Source of the DNA: Trifolium pratense
Lineage: Eukaryota > Streptophyta > Magnoliopsida > Fabales > Fabaceae
Assembly (NCBI RefSeq): GCF_020283565.1
Contig: NC_060065.1
Location: 57,263,489 to 57,327,488 of the forward strand
Direction of reading: 5' to 3'
DNA length: 64,000 nucleotides
Shown: in pieces, positions 23,384-34,428 of the stretch
How positions within the stretch are numbered: the first letter of the stretch is position 1
Layout of the letters: the number at the start of each line of letters is the position of its first letter
Made by a program: the position numbers and the translations under genes
The notes under the pieces: generated by a model
What the model saw: only the letters and a program-made list of their open reading frames with translations
The model's database searches: none
Told to the model about the DNA's origin: nothing

Positions 23384-23680
23384 GAAAAGTTTGGTCTCTT
23401 AAGTTTTTACTATTTGCATTAGTTACTCCTTTTCGTTAGTTTTTCAACTAACAACGTTTGAACTATACATGTGTCAAAGTATCAAAGTGTCAACGTGTCT
23501 GATCACACATACAAACTGTCTGTCCACATATACAAACCGTCTGCCACATGTGATAAAATTGACGGAAAGTACTAACTAATGCAAACAATGAAAACGTAAA
23601 AGACTAAATTGATATTTTTTAGATGTAAGGGGCCAAATCGAAACATAAAATAAACGTAAGGAACCAAATTTTTAGTTAAG
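23384..23680. mobile_element. Possible MITE (TTGGTCTCTTAAG ends)
   Basis: The left AAAAGTTTGGTCTCTTAAGT is approximately inverted at the right, where CGTAAGGAACCAAATTTTT occurs. The similarity is modest and no target duplication was found. Confidence 0.4.
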
Positions 23681-23894
23681 GCAAAAATAAAAAAAATATG
23701 CGTAAGTATTATTTTTCTAGTTATACAAGCAAAAATTAAATAAACAAATATTTTAGAAAAGACCGAAATTAAATCTCCATTGAAAAATATAGAGTCTAAT
23801 ATTTTTTCCTGAATAAATAATAATAGTATTCCTCCCTCAAATAGAAAATAAAATAAAATGCAAAACTAAAGTTGACGAAGCAAAGATTGAGGTA

Positions 23895-24989
23895 TCATAA
23901 ATAAAACATGTTTGATGATTTTTGAGATTTCGATGAGGTTGAGATATCTGTCCTCTTCTTTCCCATAGACTCCTTTATTACTTCATCATCATAGTACATC
24001 TGTAGTGTACGACATCGCTCTGAGCAGAAACCATTGCTCCTGAAACGAACAAAAAATTAAAATAAATATTTCAACAAAAGGTGTGTTAAATATTTTGAGT
24101 AAAGCGTATTTGTCAACAAAAAAAAAAGTGTGAGCTCTAATTATTTTACAATATTACATTTTTAGCAAATGAATTATGAAACGCCACAAACCAAAATTAA
24201 TCTTAAAAATTGGTCCCTAATAAAAATAAAAGTTCAATTGGATTTCTAATTATTTAAAAATATTTTACTTTATAAGTGAAGCACCAAAAATTCAAAACTA
24301 ACTTATTACGTCTTGTGTTGTTCATTTGTTTTCACATCAACAACATAATATTTACTCGCATTCATAAATAAAATAAAGTAAATTGAATGGATACCATTGT
24401 AAAATAAGAATTGAACTTTTACCCTACATTGACTATATAATGTAATCACTAAATTTAAAAATAAAAAAAAACATTGACTAGAATTGGGTGACAGAGTTAA
24501 TAATAATTAAATCAAAAGGTGCCTAGAAGGAATTGAGGAAAATAAGATGCATGATATTGCGAATTCAAATTTTGTTCAAACTAACAAGAATAAAGAATGG
24601 AAAGAACAAATCGTTGTAGTCTAGTTGGTCAGGATATTCGGCTCTCACCCGAAAAACACGGGTTCAAGCTCAGGAATAAAAAATTTTCAATAATAATATA
24701 TTTGTCGTTAAAAAAAAAAGTGGAAACAAATAACGATTGCAATCAACTAATAAATCACTCAAATAATAATAATTCTAACTAAATAAAATTCAATAATTAA
24801 CTCGTACCTGTACATGTAGATAGTTTTATCATCCATGTTTTTCTTACATACAAAACAAACCCTTAAATCATGCGAAGTCACATTCAAACTAAATTTCAAT
24901 TCAAATTTACCACCCTTAAATCTTTGTTCACCACCATTTGATGTGTTCGTTGTTTCTTTTGTTGAACAAAGAGGTCTCTTCCCTGACAT
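23895..24989 (-). CDS. FLZ: FCS-like zinc finger (FLZ/DUF581) protein
   Basis: Two exons, 24989-24808 and 24039-23895, joined in frame, giving 108 residues. The FLZ finger spans the junction. CFVC (C-x2-C), then TIYMYR, lie at the end of exon 1. SNGFCSERCR, with the defining Phe-Cys-Ser and second Cys, opens exon 2. The tail ends KSQKSSNMFYL. FLZ proteins act as scaffolds and, in Arabidopsis, bind SnRK1 kinase subunits to tune energy and stress signalling. The protein is short but within family range. The start is the only Met upstream in frame. The conserved glycine and Tyr-Arg context look normal, so the finger should fold. The 768-bp intron holds a tRNA-Glu-derived SINE in the opposite orientation. 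The gene was found by joining frames across the intron; splice sites need RNA support. Confidence 0.85.
24610..24719 (+). mobile_element. tRNA-Glu(CTC)-derived SINE or tRNA pseudogene in FLZ intron
   Basis: TCGTTGTAGTCTAGTTGGTC followed by GATATTCGGCTCTCACCC is the D-arm and anticodon arm of plant tRNA-Glu(CTC). CGGGTTCAAGCTC is the T arm. The 3' acceptor strand is lost and the copy runs into an A-rich tail ending AAAAAAAAAAG. Similar short flanks (TGGAAAGAACAAA before, TGGAAACAAA after) look like a target duplication, so retroposition is likely. It is not a functional tRNA. Confidence 0.72.
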
Positions 24990-25068
24990 CTTCTATTTTT
25001 TCAAAACGAAAAATCTTGTTTTGTCTTGCCACTACTCAATTGTCTTACCCTTGAATTGTCTTGTCGTG

Positions 25069-25090
25069 TATATATATATATATATATATA
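25069..25090. repeat. Short (TA)n microsatellite upstream of FLZ
   Basis: About 11 TA units, 80-100 bp before the FLZ start. It could double as the TATA region. Confidence 0.8.
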
Positions 25091-26896
25091 TTTATCTTGC
25101 CATATTTTGAAAGACAATATTGTGAGAAGATTGTGTTAAAAAATATTCAAATATATCCAATAATAGAAGTAATTTATTTTATAAAGAATCTGGCAAATCT
25201 TTTTCAAATATTATATTCAATCATAAAGGTATTAGGATTGTTTCGAAAAAAAAAAAACCAAAAGAATCCGGAGAAATATCCTTTCTAAAAAAAATATAAT
25301 CAGATTATTTTTCTACCGCATTAAAGAGAGTAGAATCCAGACTAATTCTAACATGGACCTGTCTAACATATGGTCTATGATGGACAAGGAATAACAAGCT
25401 TTAGATTAATTTTTAATCCACCATAATATCGTGAGCCCTCCACACATGATTTTAACGGGTCCGGTTACTGTGCATAAGTCATACTTATGCACGGTGCATA
25501 AGTCTCCTTCGTACACCCCCTCCTTCGTCATACACCCCCCATTCCAAAACCCATCTCCAAACGGCCCAACTCCAGCCCTCTCCAAACTACACACATCTCA
25601 TTAATTGCAACGGTTAAACGATTTTCATCATCATCAACATCATAACTGTCATCAACATCATAACTGTCATCACCGTCGACATCATCATCACCCTTGCCGG
25701 AAATCAAAACTCAACATCATCACCGTCGTCGTCGCCATTAACGCCTTCCATCTTCAACGTCGCCGCCGTTCATCATCAGTTCATCACATTTCACATCTTC
25801 ACTGTCACCATCATTTGAACGAACCAAACACAAAATGGTGAAAAGAAAACAGGTTAGAGCTAGATTTTTACTTCGATTTTGGGAATTAGGTTTTATTTTG
25901 GTTTGATTATTTTCTAATTTCACAAGATTAAAACCATTGGATGTACTAAATGGTTTCCTAATTATATTTTGGGAATTAGGTTTCCTAATTTCCTAATTTT
26001 TTCTTGTATGTTTTTTGGACTGCCTTGCTGCAAAGCAGAAAGTAGGAACGTTTGACAGATTTTGGTAATATGAACAGTGTGGCTGTCTAGAAATTAGATG
26101 CAATTTGTAGAGAAAAAAAAATATGAAACTTGCATCCAAATTGGAACCGGCATGGATACGGGCTATCAATCTAATATGAGTTTTGAAACTTAGTAATTCC
26201 ACAAGTGTTGGTACATTGATAGATTGGTTGATGAATTTTTAGTGTTGGATTTTGCAAGAGTGCATTTGGCTCCAGCCTGTTATGCTGAGATAGATTGTTC
26301 TCAGTATTGCTGAAATTAAGATTTACAGTCTTGTCGTTATATTATAGTTAGGATTTAATGCATGTGTGTTGACAGTGTAATGTGTAAAGATTTTTCACAC
26401 TCTTAATCTAAGCTCGTTACTTTTCTTTATAAACCTTTATAGGTAGGAAAGGTTTTGGAAAGCATTGTGTCTGAAATGTATTAGTTAGTTGAGTTTGCAT
26501 ATGGTAGATGTACCTTGAAATTAGAAAGGTAAGAGTGGGAGCTGGCAAATTCAGTTGAGAGAATTGAGTTCAACATCTGCATATTCATGAGTCCAACATT
26601 ATTTGACTTATGTACCTTGGTTCTTAGTAGTTTAGTACTTGTAAAAAGTAAAAATAAATTAAGTTGTGAAGCTGTTTGTTACTTACTCTTGTTCTTTTTG
26701 GTAGTAATAGCTCCTGCAACAAGTTTGCTTTTCATTTTCAGCATTACTTGTCCTGTTCTATGTATGTAAACAGAAACTATTTTCCAATGCAGATCACCTG
26801 CAATTACAACCAAATGAATTTTACTTGTTTTTTCAAACTATATTATGAGTCAGTTTTAATAACTTAAGTTGTAATTGATAATAACGATAATGATAC

Positions 26897-27130
26897 CGTT
26901 GCGAGTCCGTTTGAGTAATTCACTGCCCTTAGCAAGTAGCTCTTGGATGCCGGAACCTGAAAAATTATCTCCATTCACAATTTCTCCACTGTCACTGGTG
27001 TTGTTGTTTATGTTATTAGCTTTTCCACATACTGTCATACCCCCCATTCCTTTCTCTAGTGGTGTTACTGCAGCAATATTCCATACTTCCTTTAGAGCTC
27101 TTGCTTTTAATGTTGCTGCTCCTCGAAGAG
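26897..27130 (-). pseudogene. Captured exon of a FORKED1 / VAN3-binding-like (DUF828) gene
   Basis: A 234-bp minus-strand exon with an ATATGTAG acceptor and an AACG|GTATCA donor. It encodes [17 protein letters not shown], then [14 protein letters not shown], and at its end [17 protein letters not shown]. This matches the segment just before the PH-like domain in DUF828/FORKED1-like proteins, which bind the ARF-GAP VAN3 in vein patterning. The frame is open across the exon, but neighbouring exons are absent, so it is a gene fragment inside the MULE. Identification is from memory of the family motif. Confidence 0.75.
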
Positions 27131-27288
27131 CTACATATCAAGGATCATATACATGTATTATATACATACATTTTTTTAAGTAATAGACTACGTTTGACTC
27201 TTGGGAAAGCTCTGTTTATTTTTGTCAAAAACACGCTGCCTCATTTGATTTTCCTCTATAATGGATTTCTTTTCATTTACTGGCACAG

Positions 27289-27459
27289 ATTGATTGGCAA
27301 CGAGCAGGAGAGCCTATTGATGAAACATTGATTAATAAGGCATTGACTTTCTACTTAGAGATCGAAGAAAGCACAAGAAAAGAAGAACCAAAACACTTTG
27401 CAGAAACAATGATTAAAGAAAATGCAGCATTCTATGCTATGTCGAGGCTTCAAATTTGA
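27289..27459 (+). pseudogene. Captured cullin-like exon
   Basis: After a TGGCACAG acceptor the frame reads IDWQRAGEPIDETLINKAL, then TFYLEIEE, and ends in NAAFYAMSRLQI and a stop: 56 codons. This resembles the N-terminal helical repeat of CUL1-type cullins, where REGEQIDRALLKN is typical and YYSRKAS follows. Cullins scaffold SCF ubiquitin ligases; this fragment lacks the rest. The exon is open, so it could still be transcribed from a promoter acquired inside the element. Confidence 0.72.
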
Positions 27460-27662
27460 TAGCAAATTTTGCTATCTTTCAATTGAAAGTATAAAATTGA
27501 TTACTACTTTAGTTTCCCTTATACTATGATACTAGTGGAATATTGAAAGATTAAAAAGGATTGCTACTTTGTTTTTTTTTGTTACAATTGCTACTTTACT
27601 TGATTGTATATACTTGCTTGATAGTCTTCTATGAGAAACCAAAATACTTGTCTAATGGTTTT

Positions 27663-29118
27663 GTAATAGAACATTATTATTGTTAAATGATTTTATATAA
27701 AGATTATACACTGAAACCATTACTCTTGTTAAATGGTTTCAACATGTTATACACTGAAACCATTAGTCTTGTTAAATGGTTTCAGTGTTGTTAACCCATT
27801 AATATTGACTATGAGGGTAAAAAAAAAAAATTATTGATCATAAACATTCTCCTCCTCTCTCCTTTAATAATTTTCTTTCAAACAAAATACGAAATTCCCC
27901 ATATCTTTCCTCTCATCTCTCAAAGTCACTCCCGTTTTTTTCATCTTAAGTCTTAACTATAAAAAAGCCTAAATCTTTTTACCTTTCACACCAAAAGATA
28001 ATTCATAAAGAACTAGACAAGTAAAAGAAACATGACACTAATTCTCGCAATTCTTGACTTGAAAAATTATACACTGCTTAGTCCATATCAATAGTAGTAG
28101 TTACTAGTATATTTATAATCCATTGACTAATGTTATACACTGAAACCATTAGTCTTGTTAAATGGTTTCAATATGTTATACACCGAAACCATTAGTCTTG
28201 TTAAATGGTTTCAGTGTTGTGAACCCATTAATATTGACTATGTGGGTAAAATAGATTTTTCAAATCCTTAATATTGGCATTTATAAGTGAATGTAATAGA
28301 ACATTATTATTGTTAAATGATTTTAAATAAAGATTATACACTGAAACCATTACTATTGTTAAATGGTTTCAACATGTTATACACTGAAACCATTAGTCTT
28401 GTTAAATGGTTTCAGTGTTGTTAACCCATTAATATTGACTATGAGGGTAACAAAAAAAAATATTGATTACAAACATTCTCCTCCTCCCTCCTTTAATAAT
28501 TTTCTTTCAAACAAAATACGAAATTCCCCTATATCTTTCCTCTCATCTCTCAAAGTCACTCCCGTTTTTTTCATCTTAAGTCTTAACTATAAAAAAGCCT
28601 AAATCTTTTTACCTTTCACACCAAAAGATAATTCATAAAGAACTAGACAAGTAAAAGAAACATGACACAAATTCTCGCAATTCTTGACTTGAAAAATTAT
28701 ACACTGCTTAGTCCATATCAATAGTAGTAGTTACTAGTATATTTATAATTCATTGACTAATGTTATACACTGAAACCATTAGTTTTGTTAAAAGGTTTCA
28801 ATATGTTATACACTGAAACCATTAGTCTTGTTAAATGGTTTCAGTTTTGTTAACCCATTAATATTGACTATGAGGGTAAAATAGATTTTTAAAATCCATT
28901 AATATTGACTATGAAGGTAAAATCATTAATAAGTGAATGTAGTATAACATTATTATTGTTAAATGACTTTGAATAAAAATTGTACACTAAAACCATTACT
29001 CTTGTAAAATGGTTTCAACATGTTATACACTGAAACCATTAGTCTTGTTAAATGGTTTCAGTGTTGTGAACCCATTAATATTGACTATGAGAGTAAAATA
29101 GATTTTTTAAATCCTGAA
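27663..29118. repeat. 630-646-bp tandem repeat with hairpin motifs
   Basis: About 2.3 copies: 27663-28292, 28293-28938 and a partial 28939-29118. Each copy carries several hairpins with arms TGAAACCATT and AATGGTTTCA around a 10-bp loop (AGTCTTGTTA). Ten such hairpins occur here, and two degenerate ones lie at 29540-29612. The first two units are very similar over their whole length, so the duplication is younger than the hairpin motif itself. Confidence 0.9.
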
Positions 29119-30708
29119 TATTCAAACCATTATTCACAACTTATAGTACACACTTATTCACAAATGCATTTCCATTTTCGCCTTAAACTATAGAACAAAT
29201 GTGATCAATAACCAAGCACTACCATCACCCCTATCTTATTGAACCAGTATGATCTATACAGTTTGACTTGAGCTGAAGAAGAAAAACCAAGACTCTTCAA
29301 AGATATCATAAGTAGTAGTCTGCAAAAAGTTCAGTAAGTGGGTCTTTTTTTTCAATACATCAGCACCATTCAGATGCTTCAGTCGAATGAATATCACCAA
29401 TTTCAGATGAAGTGGACGTTAAATCCATTTAAAACACAATTGAACCAAAACCTATACAAAAACACAATCGAATCAATAAAAATCAAAATCAAGAACACAT
29501 TCACTATATAAAAGCCTAAAAAAAGAGAAATATAACATTGAAACCATAAGTATGGTTTTATGGTTTCAGTAAGTAATACACTGAAACCATTTACCAATAT
29601 TAATGGTTTCAATCTGTTGCTGACCTACTTGACTTGGACAATAAACAGTAAATACTTCATAAGCAACTTTCCAGTCTATATATAGTAAAACAAAAAAACA
29701 TTAAGGATAATGAGCAAATGATTTCTTTCCTTTTGATTGAAGTAAATAAACTAAATTTTACATTGAGCCAATTTCCAAAGGCAAAGGCAAGATTGAACTT
29801 TAAATTGAGTGGCTGAAATGAGGTGATAGAGTTTATTTGTGTGAGCCTTATATATAATTTGAACCACCTTGATTACCATTTGGTTTTTCTGCTTGAGATT
29901 TAAAACTAACATAGTAAAATTTTGATAGAAGAGACAGAAGAACTACATAGTCATTCAATAAACAAATTATCTTGAAGAGCTACTAGGCAGGATATCTGAT
30001 ACAATTAAGAAAGTATGTCTGTTGCATTATTGAAGCAAGGATCTGGCACAGTTTTTGTAAATATTTTCAGAATCTTTTTCAGCAAAAAACTGGTTATGTA
30101 AAACTAGTTATATAAGACATCTGTATAATGGTGGCAGGGACCTGTGTTTGATTCCTTAGGTTTTTATTTATTTTTGGGATCGGGAATTGCAACGATAGAT
30201 CAATATTCTCAATTCTCATGTGATGGGGGTCGAGACATCCAAAGTATAAGAAATTATATAAGAATCTTGTTGACTTGTATGAACACAGTATGCAATTGTG
30301 AATCCTCTAGTAATATTTTCTATTTGGCATTTAAAGGATATGGTCAAAGAATGTTTTCCAAGCTTACAGAACTATTTTCATTGTTGTTACTTTGGTGATC
30401 TTTTGTTGCTGTGATGCACATGTTATAGTTTATGGCTGGGATTTAATGGAACTTAATAATTCACATTCTTCCTACTTTTTCCTAGTATTGATTCAGATCA
30501 TTTTTGAATCATTAGATATGAATGCACCTTCAATAGATATATAAGGATATTGCTTATATACACATGCTACAACACAAGGGGCTTCTTTTGAATTACTGCT
30601 GGTCAATTCATAATTTTGTGTCAAGATTTCAGATTTCACAAACATGCTACAACACATTAACACTCCTACACATGATATGAATTTTATGGAAAATAAGTGA
30701 GCTCTTAC

Positions 30709-30801
30709 ATGTGTCTTTCCAGATTCAAACAGTGAGTATTTCTACTTCCAAGTTCAGTTAATTGTCCTTCACGTAACCCACCTCCAATTAATGCATCAAT
30801 C
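30709..30801 (-). pseudogene. Captured RAD51D-like exon
   Basis: A minus-strand segment after a TTTAG acceptor encodes IDALIGGGLREGQLTELGS. In a shifted frame, ESGKTH then comes just before a CAT|GTAAGA donor. RAD51 paralogue D has GGGxREGQLTE followed by the Walker A ending SGKTQ/H. The intervening stretch is frame-shifted here, so the ATP-binding loop is broken. RAD51D works in homologous recombination; this is a non-functional exon copy inside the MULE. Confidence 0.72.
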
Positions 30802-31609
30802 CTAAATTAAACAAATTCAAACACTATCAAGTTTCACTTTGAAGTTTCAAGTTTCAGGCCACACTTATTAAAAATCAAATATAACATTATCAAGAACTCA
30901 ATAATATAAACTGCAAAAGTTTCAAACACCACAAGACAAAATAAAGCACTATTCAAATTGTGGAAAATCACTCTCAAGTCATAAGGTTTTTCCTAATTAA
31001 GCACGTAGCTAGCTTATCATGTACCACATTTTCTTATTGGTGAAGGTTTACACATCTTTAGCTTATCAGAATACCAAAATTTTCAATGTGGAACTGAATT
31101 TGGGAACTCGCATAAGATTCTGAAAAGTTTTGCATCATCAAATTACAGTATAATACACAAAATCAATGAAATCAATGTTAATTATTTCAACAAACAGCAG
31201 ATTGAATTAGGTTAATTATGAATCCTGATAATTGATTAATCTATATAAATTGAATTTGCAAGTAAGAAAACCGAAGAAACGAAGAATTGCGGTTTGGAAA
31301 AAGGAGGAATCTAGTACCATTTGATTACGGCGAGATTACAGCGAACGACGGCGAATGACGGCGAGATTACGGCGAGATTACGAAGGGAGAAGACGACGGC
31401 GAGACGGCGAGACGGCGAGATTCAGAGAGAATCGCGATGGTAAGACCTTGAGAGAGCTTGAGACTGTGATCCTGTGTGACTCAGGGTCAGATGTGAGACC
31501 TTCAGATCCATACACGTGTCATAAAAAAATCACCATCGGATGGCTGTCACCAGCTTATGCACTGTGCATAAAAATATCCTTATGGATATTAACTTTTGCC
31601 GATTTTAAC

Positions 31610-32600
31610 TTATAACTCAATTTTTATTTTATTTTATTACTAACTCAACTCTCTCTTCCCCATCGCTCATCTCTCTCCAGACTCAGTTTTCTCTCTCTTA
31701 GATGTGCATCATCCTCAACATTAGCAAACTATAGTTTTATCCATAGTTTTCATTAGCAATCTTCCAGTTTATCCAGTTTTTCCATCTATTTCCATGCGTT
31801 GCCTCATCGGTACCAATCCAGATTGTCTTGCTTCATCGACCATTTTCTTGTCGCCGACGATTTCGATTTTGAGATTTGGATCTATGTGTTTCTAGTCATA
31901 TCTTTCTCCTTTCTGATTATCACTTCGATCATTCTGTTTGACGCACATTTTCTTTTTCTTTTTTTTTAAATCCATAGTTCAATTTCGTGTTCTTCGTCTT
32001 GATATGAAACAACCCAGATCTGGATTTGGGAAGAAGATTTATGTTTTCTAATACAATAAATGAATTTTTTTTTTTACAAATTTTTGGTTACACGAATGAT
32101 TTTTTTTTTTTACAAATTTTTAAAATTATGATAATTAAAAAATAAAAATTATGATAATTAAACTCAAGGTGGATTAAAAATACCACGTGGAAACAAAATA
32201 AATAGAGAAATAAATAAAATTTAAATATTTTTTATTAGGGTATCATAGCGAGTTTCATAGACTAACGATTCGTACGTTATTTATTTTTATCTTTGAAGTT
32301 TCATGACGTGCCATAGAGAATATCAAAATCGATGATATTATACCTTATTTAAGGTATTGTATCATCGATTTAATATTACCTTTTTAATTAAGACAAAGTT
32401 AAAAACATTAATATAGAAGGGACTACCCGTTATTAATGTATGATACCTAAAGTATTATCACCATTTGAACAAAATATGTATGAGTTGTATAAATTTACGT
32501 GACATTGTAAGGATCACTTATTAGTAATGTATGATACCCAAATTAGTATTACCATCGGAGATGCCCTTAGATTGATCTCCAAAAGTTCTAAATTAATTTT
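31610..32600. other. Intergenic, no gene seen
   Basis: The stretch 31640-31960 is CT-rich and resembles a 5' leader, but no frame follows. Two related words (TAATGTATGATACC at 32436 and 32526) hint at a decayed repeat ending GGAGATGCCC. Confidence 0.5.
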
Positions 32601-32601
32601 A

Positions 32602-32770
32602 CTTTTTTTTTTCACCGTCAGTATCCGACTCACTAAACCGTCTAATTTGGTTAGGTGGATCAGTTCTGCCATTAAGTGGTTTCATCATCATCTAGATCGT
32701 TGTTGCGAGGATTAAACTGTGGTATTTCATACCAAGTCTAGCGTCAATCACCACTAGACCAACTAATGAT
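32602..32770 (-). mobile_element. SINE, legume type with TCGGATACTGACGGTG 3' end
   Basis: On the minus strand: an A-box-like TTGGTCTAGTGGTGATTG, a B-box-like AGTTTAATCCTC, a body with AACCACTTAATGGCAGAACT, then TAGTGAGTCGGATACTGACG and a poly(A) tail (T run at 32602-32612). Similar copies are at 37127-37280 and 38535-38700. Confidence 0.72.
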
Positions 32771-32814
32771 TGATCATTTTTCTTTAGATAAATTCTAAAC
32801 TAATTTAAGCCACT

Positions 32815-32885
32815 AGATTTGGTCTAGTGGTGAGGGGTTTAGGTAGTCCTGTGTTCGATTCTCAGCTCATTGTAAAAGAATTTTG
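32815..32885 (+). mobile_element. tRNA-derived SINE head
   Basis: TTGGTCTAGTGGTGAGGGG (A box) and GTGTTCGATTCTC (B box), about 33 bp apart, the normal pol III promoter layout. It is not a complete tRNA. It runs into the tandem repeat at 32885. Confidence 0.55.
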
Positions 32886-33325
32886 GACTAACAAACAAAT
32901 GAGAAAAAGAATTTTGATCACCGGACTGCGGATGTATAAAAAGACCGTAATAACAGTCTTACTGGAAAGCTAGTTTTAATGAAAGGTTCGAGAAGTTTGA
33001 CTAAAACTATCAATTTTGACTGAAGATTTTGAATTTTTTATTTTTTCAATCCGACCGTTCAATATCACCTAATTTGACTAACAAACAAATGAGAATTTTT
33101 TTTTTGACCATCGGACTTCGGATGTATAGACAGATCGTATTAACATTCTCGCTGGAAAAACTAGTTTTAATGAAAGGTCAAGAAGTTTGATTAAAACTAC
33201 CGATTTTGACTGAAGATTTCGAATTTTATCAATCCGGCAATTCAATATCACCTAATTGGACTAACAAAAAAATGGGAAAAAGAATTTTAACAATCGAACA
33301 TCAAATGTATAGACATATCGTAATT
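32885..33325. repeat. Tandem repeat, unit about 183-190 bp, 2.3 copies
   Basis: Unit starts at 32885, 33075 and 33258, each opening with GACTAACAAA.AAATG. Each has CGGATGTATA.A.A.A.CGTA, then CTAGTTTTAATGAAAGGT and TTTTGACTGAAGATTT. The copies have diverged by several substitutions and small indels. Confidence 0.85.
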
Positions 33326-34428
33326 TTATAGTATAATTTAGTGCCTTTAATCACTTTTGATCAGATTTTACTTATTTAGCATTCGAATTTTGAATATTAG
33401 ACTTTTTTTTTTTATAAGAACAAGAGGTGTAGTACCAAAAGTCACTGTAGAGGTCTCCTGCCTTAGGAATTAGGATAACATTGACATCAACTCATGTTTT
33501 ATTACTTAAGTCTAAGTCAAGTGTCTTGAAGGAAAATGACAAAATGGATAAAAAATCATCATACTATTGTGAAGATATACAATATTCAACGACAATAACA
33601 TGATCAAATCCCTCCTCAATTTTATCTCTACGAGTCTATGTTAACTCTATCTAGAAAGTAGAAAGCAATTAGTGTTAAATAATTATTGCCTTCAAATTTA
33701 TTTTACTTTTTATTTTGCCAAACAATTATTGCCATAAAAATAATATATGTACAGTGTGTTGATATATAAATAGTACTTGCATGCCCAAGTAGATTGCCTA
33801 GAATTTTGGTTGGACAGAACTTAAAAAATGGGCTTATAAAGTGAGTTATTTAACATATTTTTAATGTGTTTTTATCCAAATGAGAAACTCTTAAACATAT
33901 ACTGTTGGATTCAATGCGTAAATATAAATGATAAATGAACTAATAACATCTGACTCAATAGATAAATTCTTATATCATCTTAAAATATTTGTTAGGTCTA
34001 ATAACTCAACCTAATAAAATTATTTGCAATGTAAAATATGAAAGAATCTTTTACATTGATACAATACAATTTCATAACCTTTAAATAATTTACTATAGCC
34101 GATTTGACTACAATTAGTCTATGAGAAACAAATTGAATATGTCCAAAGATATGAATGATTAATTCTTATCTTGATTCTTTGTCACACTTTATGTCTCAAT
34201 CTCAAGAATTAGTGGAACTTTTTTTCCAACACTTTACTTGTCCAGTAAATAAAATATTGCAAAACATTGCAACTTTGCAAGCTTTACTATATGAAACTCT
34301 GACACATACACTCACAACTTGTTCATAGAATTTTAGGACTAAGTGGCTTAACCAAAGATAACAAAATTGTTGCTTCATATATTTACATAAAAATATACAA
34401 TTTAACATAATTTAACAAAACTAAATTC
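33326..34428. other. 3' flank of the kelch gene, no gene seen
   Basis: AT-rich, with only short frames. It should contain the 3' UTR of the minus-strand F-box gene nearest 34428. Confidence 0.5.

Larger units (their letters stand above)
25457..31600. mobile_element. 6.1-kb Pack-MULE carrying several host-gene fragments
   Basis: Bounded by a perfect 9-bp direct repeat GATTTTAAC (25448-25456 and 31601-31609). Inside it are terminal inverted repeats of about 45 bp, roughly 70-75% alike by eye. They share GG......GTTA..T.CATAAG and then TTATGCAC.GTGCATAAG. The 9-bp duplication plus long TIRs mark a Mutator-like element. No MURA transposase frame is visible, so it is non-autonomous. It contains a FORKED1/VAN3-binding-like exon (26897-27130, minus), a cullin-like exon (27289-27459, plus), a RAD51D-like exon (30709-30801, minus) and a 630-bp tandem repeat (27663-29118). 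GC-rich ends (25600-25830, 31330-31460) may be further captured DNA. The 25836-25853 ATGGTGAAAAGAAAACAG|GTTAGA looks like a first exon plus donor of unknown origin. Confidence 0.9.

Noticed and set aside
25605..25841. His-rich plus-strand frame
   Set aside because: Product of CATCAT and CACCGTC simple repeats near the Pack-MULE end; not protein-like.
25457..31600. CRISPR-like reading of the regularly spaced hairpins
   Set aside because: This is plant nuclear DNA; the repeats are part of a 630-bp tandem duplication inside a MULE, not repeat-spacer units.
31355..31615. Arg-rich plus-strand frame
   Set aside because: Created by GGCGAGA-type repeats and crossing the MULE right end; no family.
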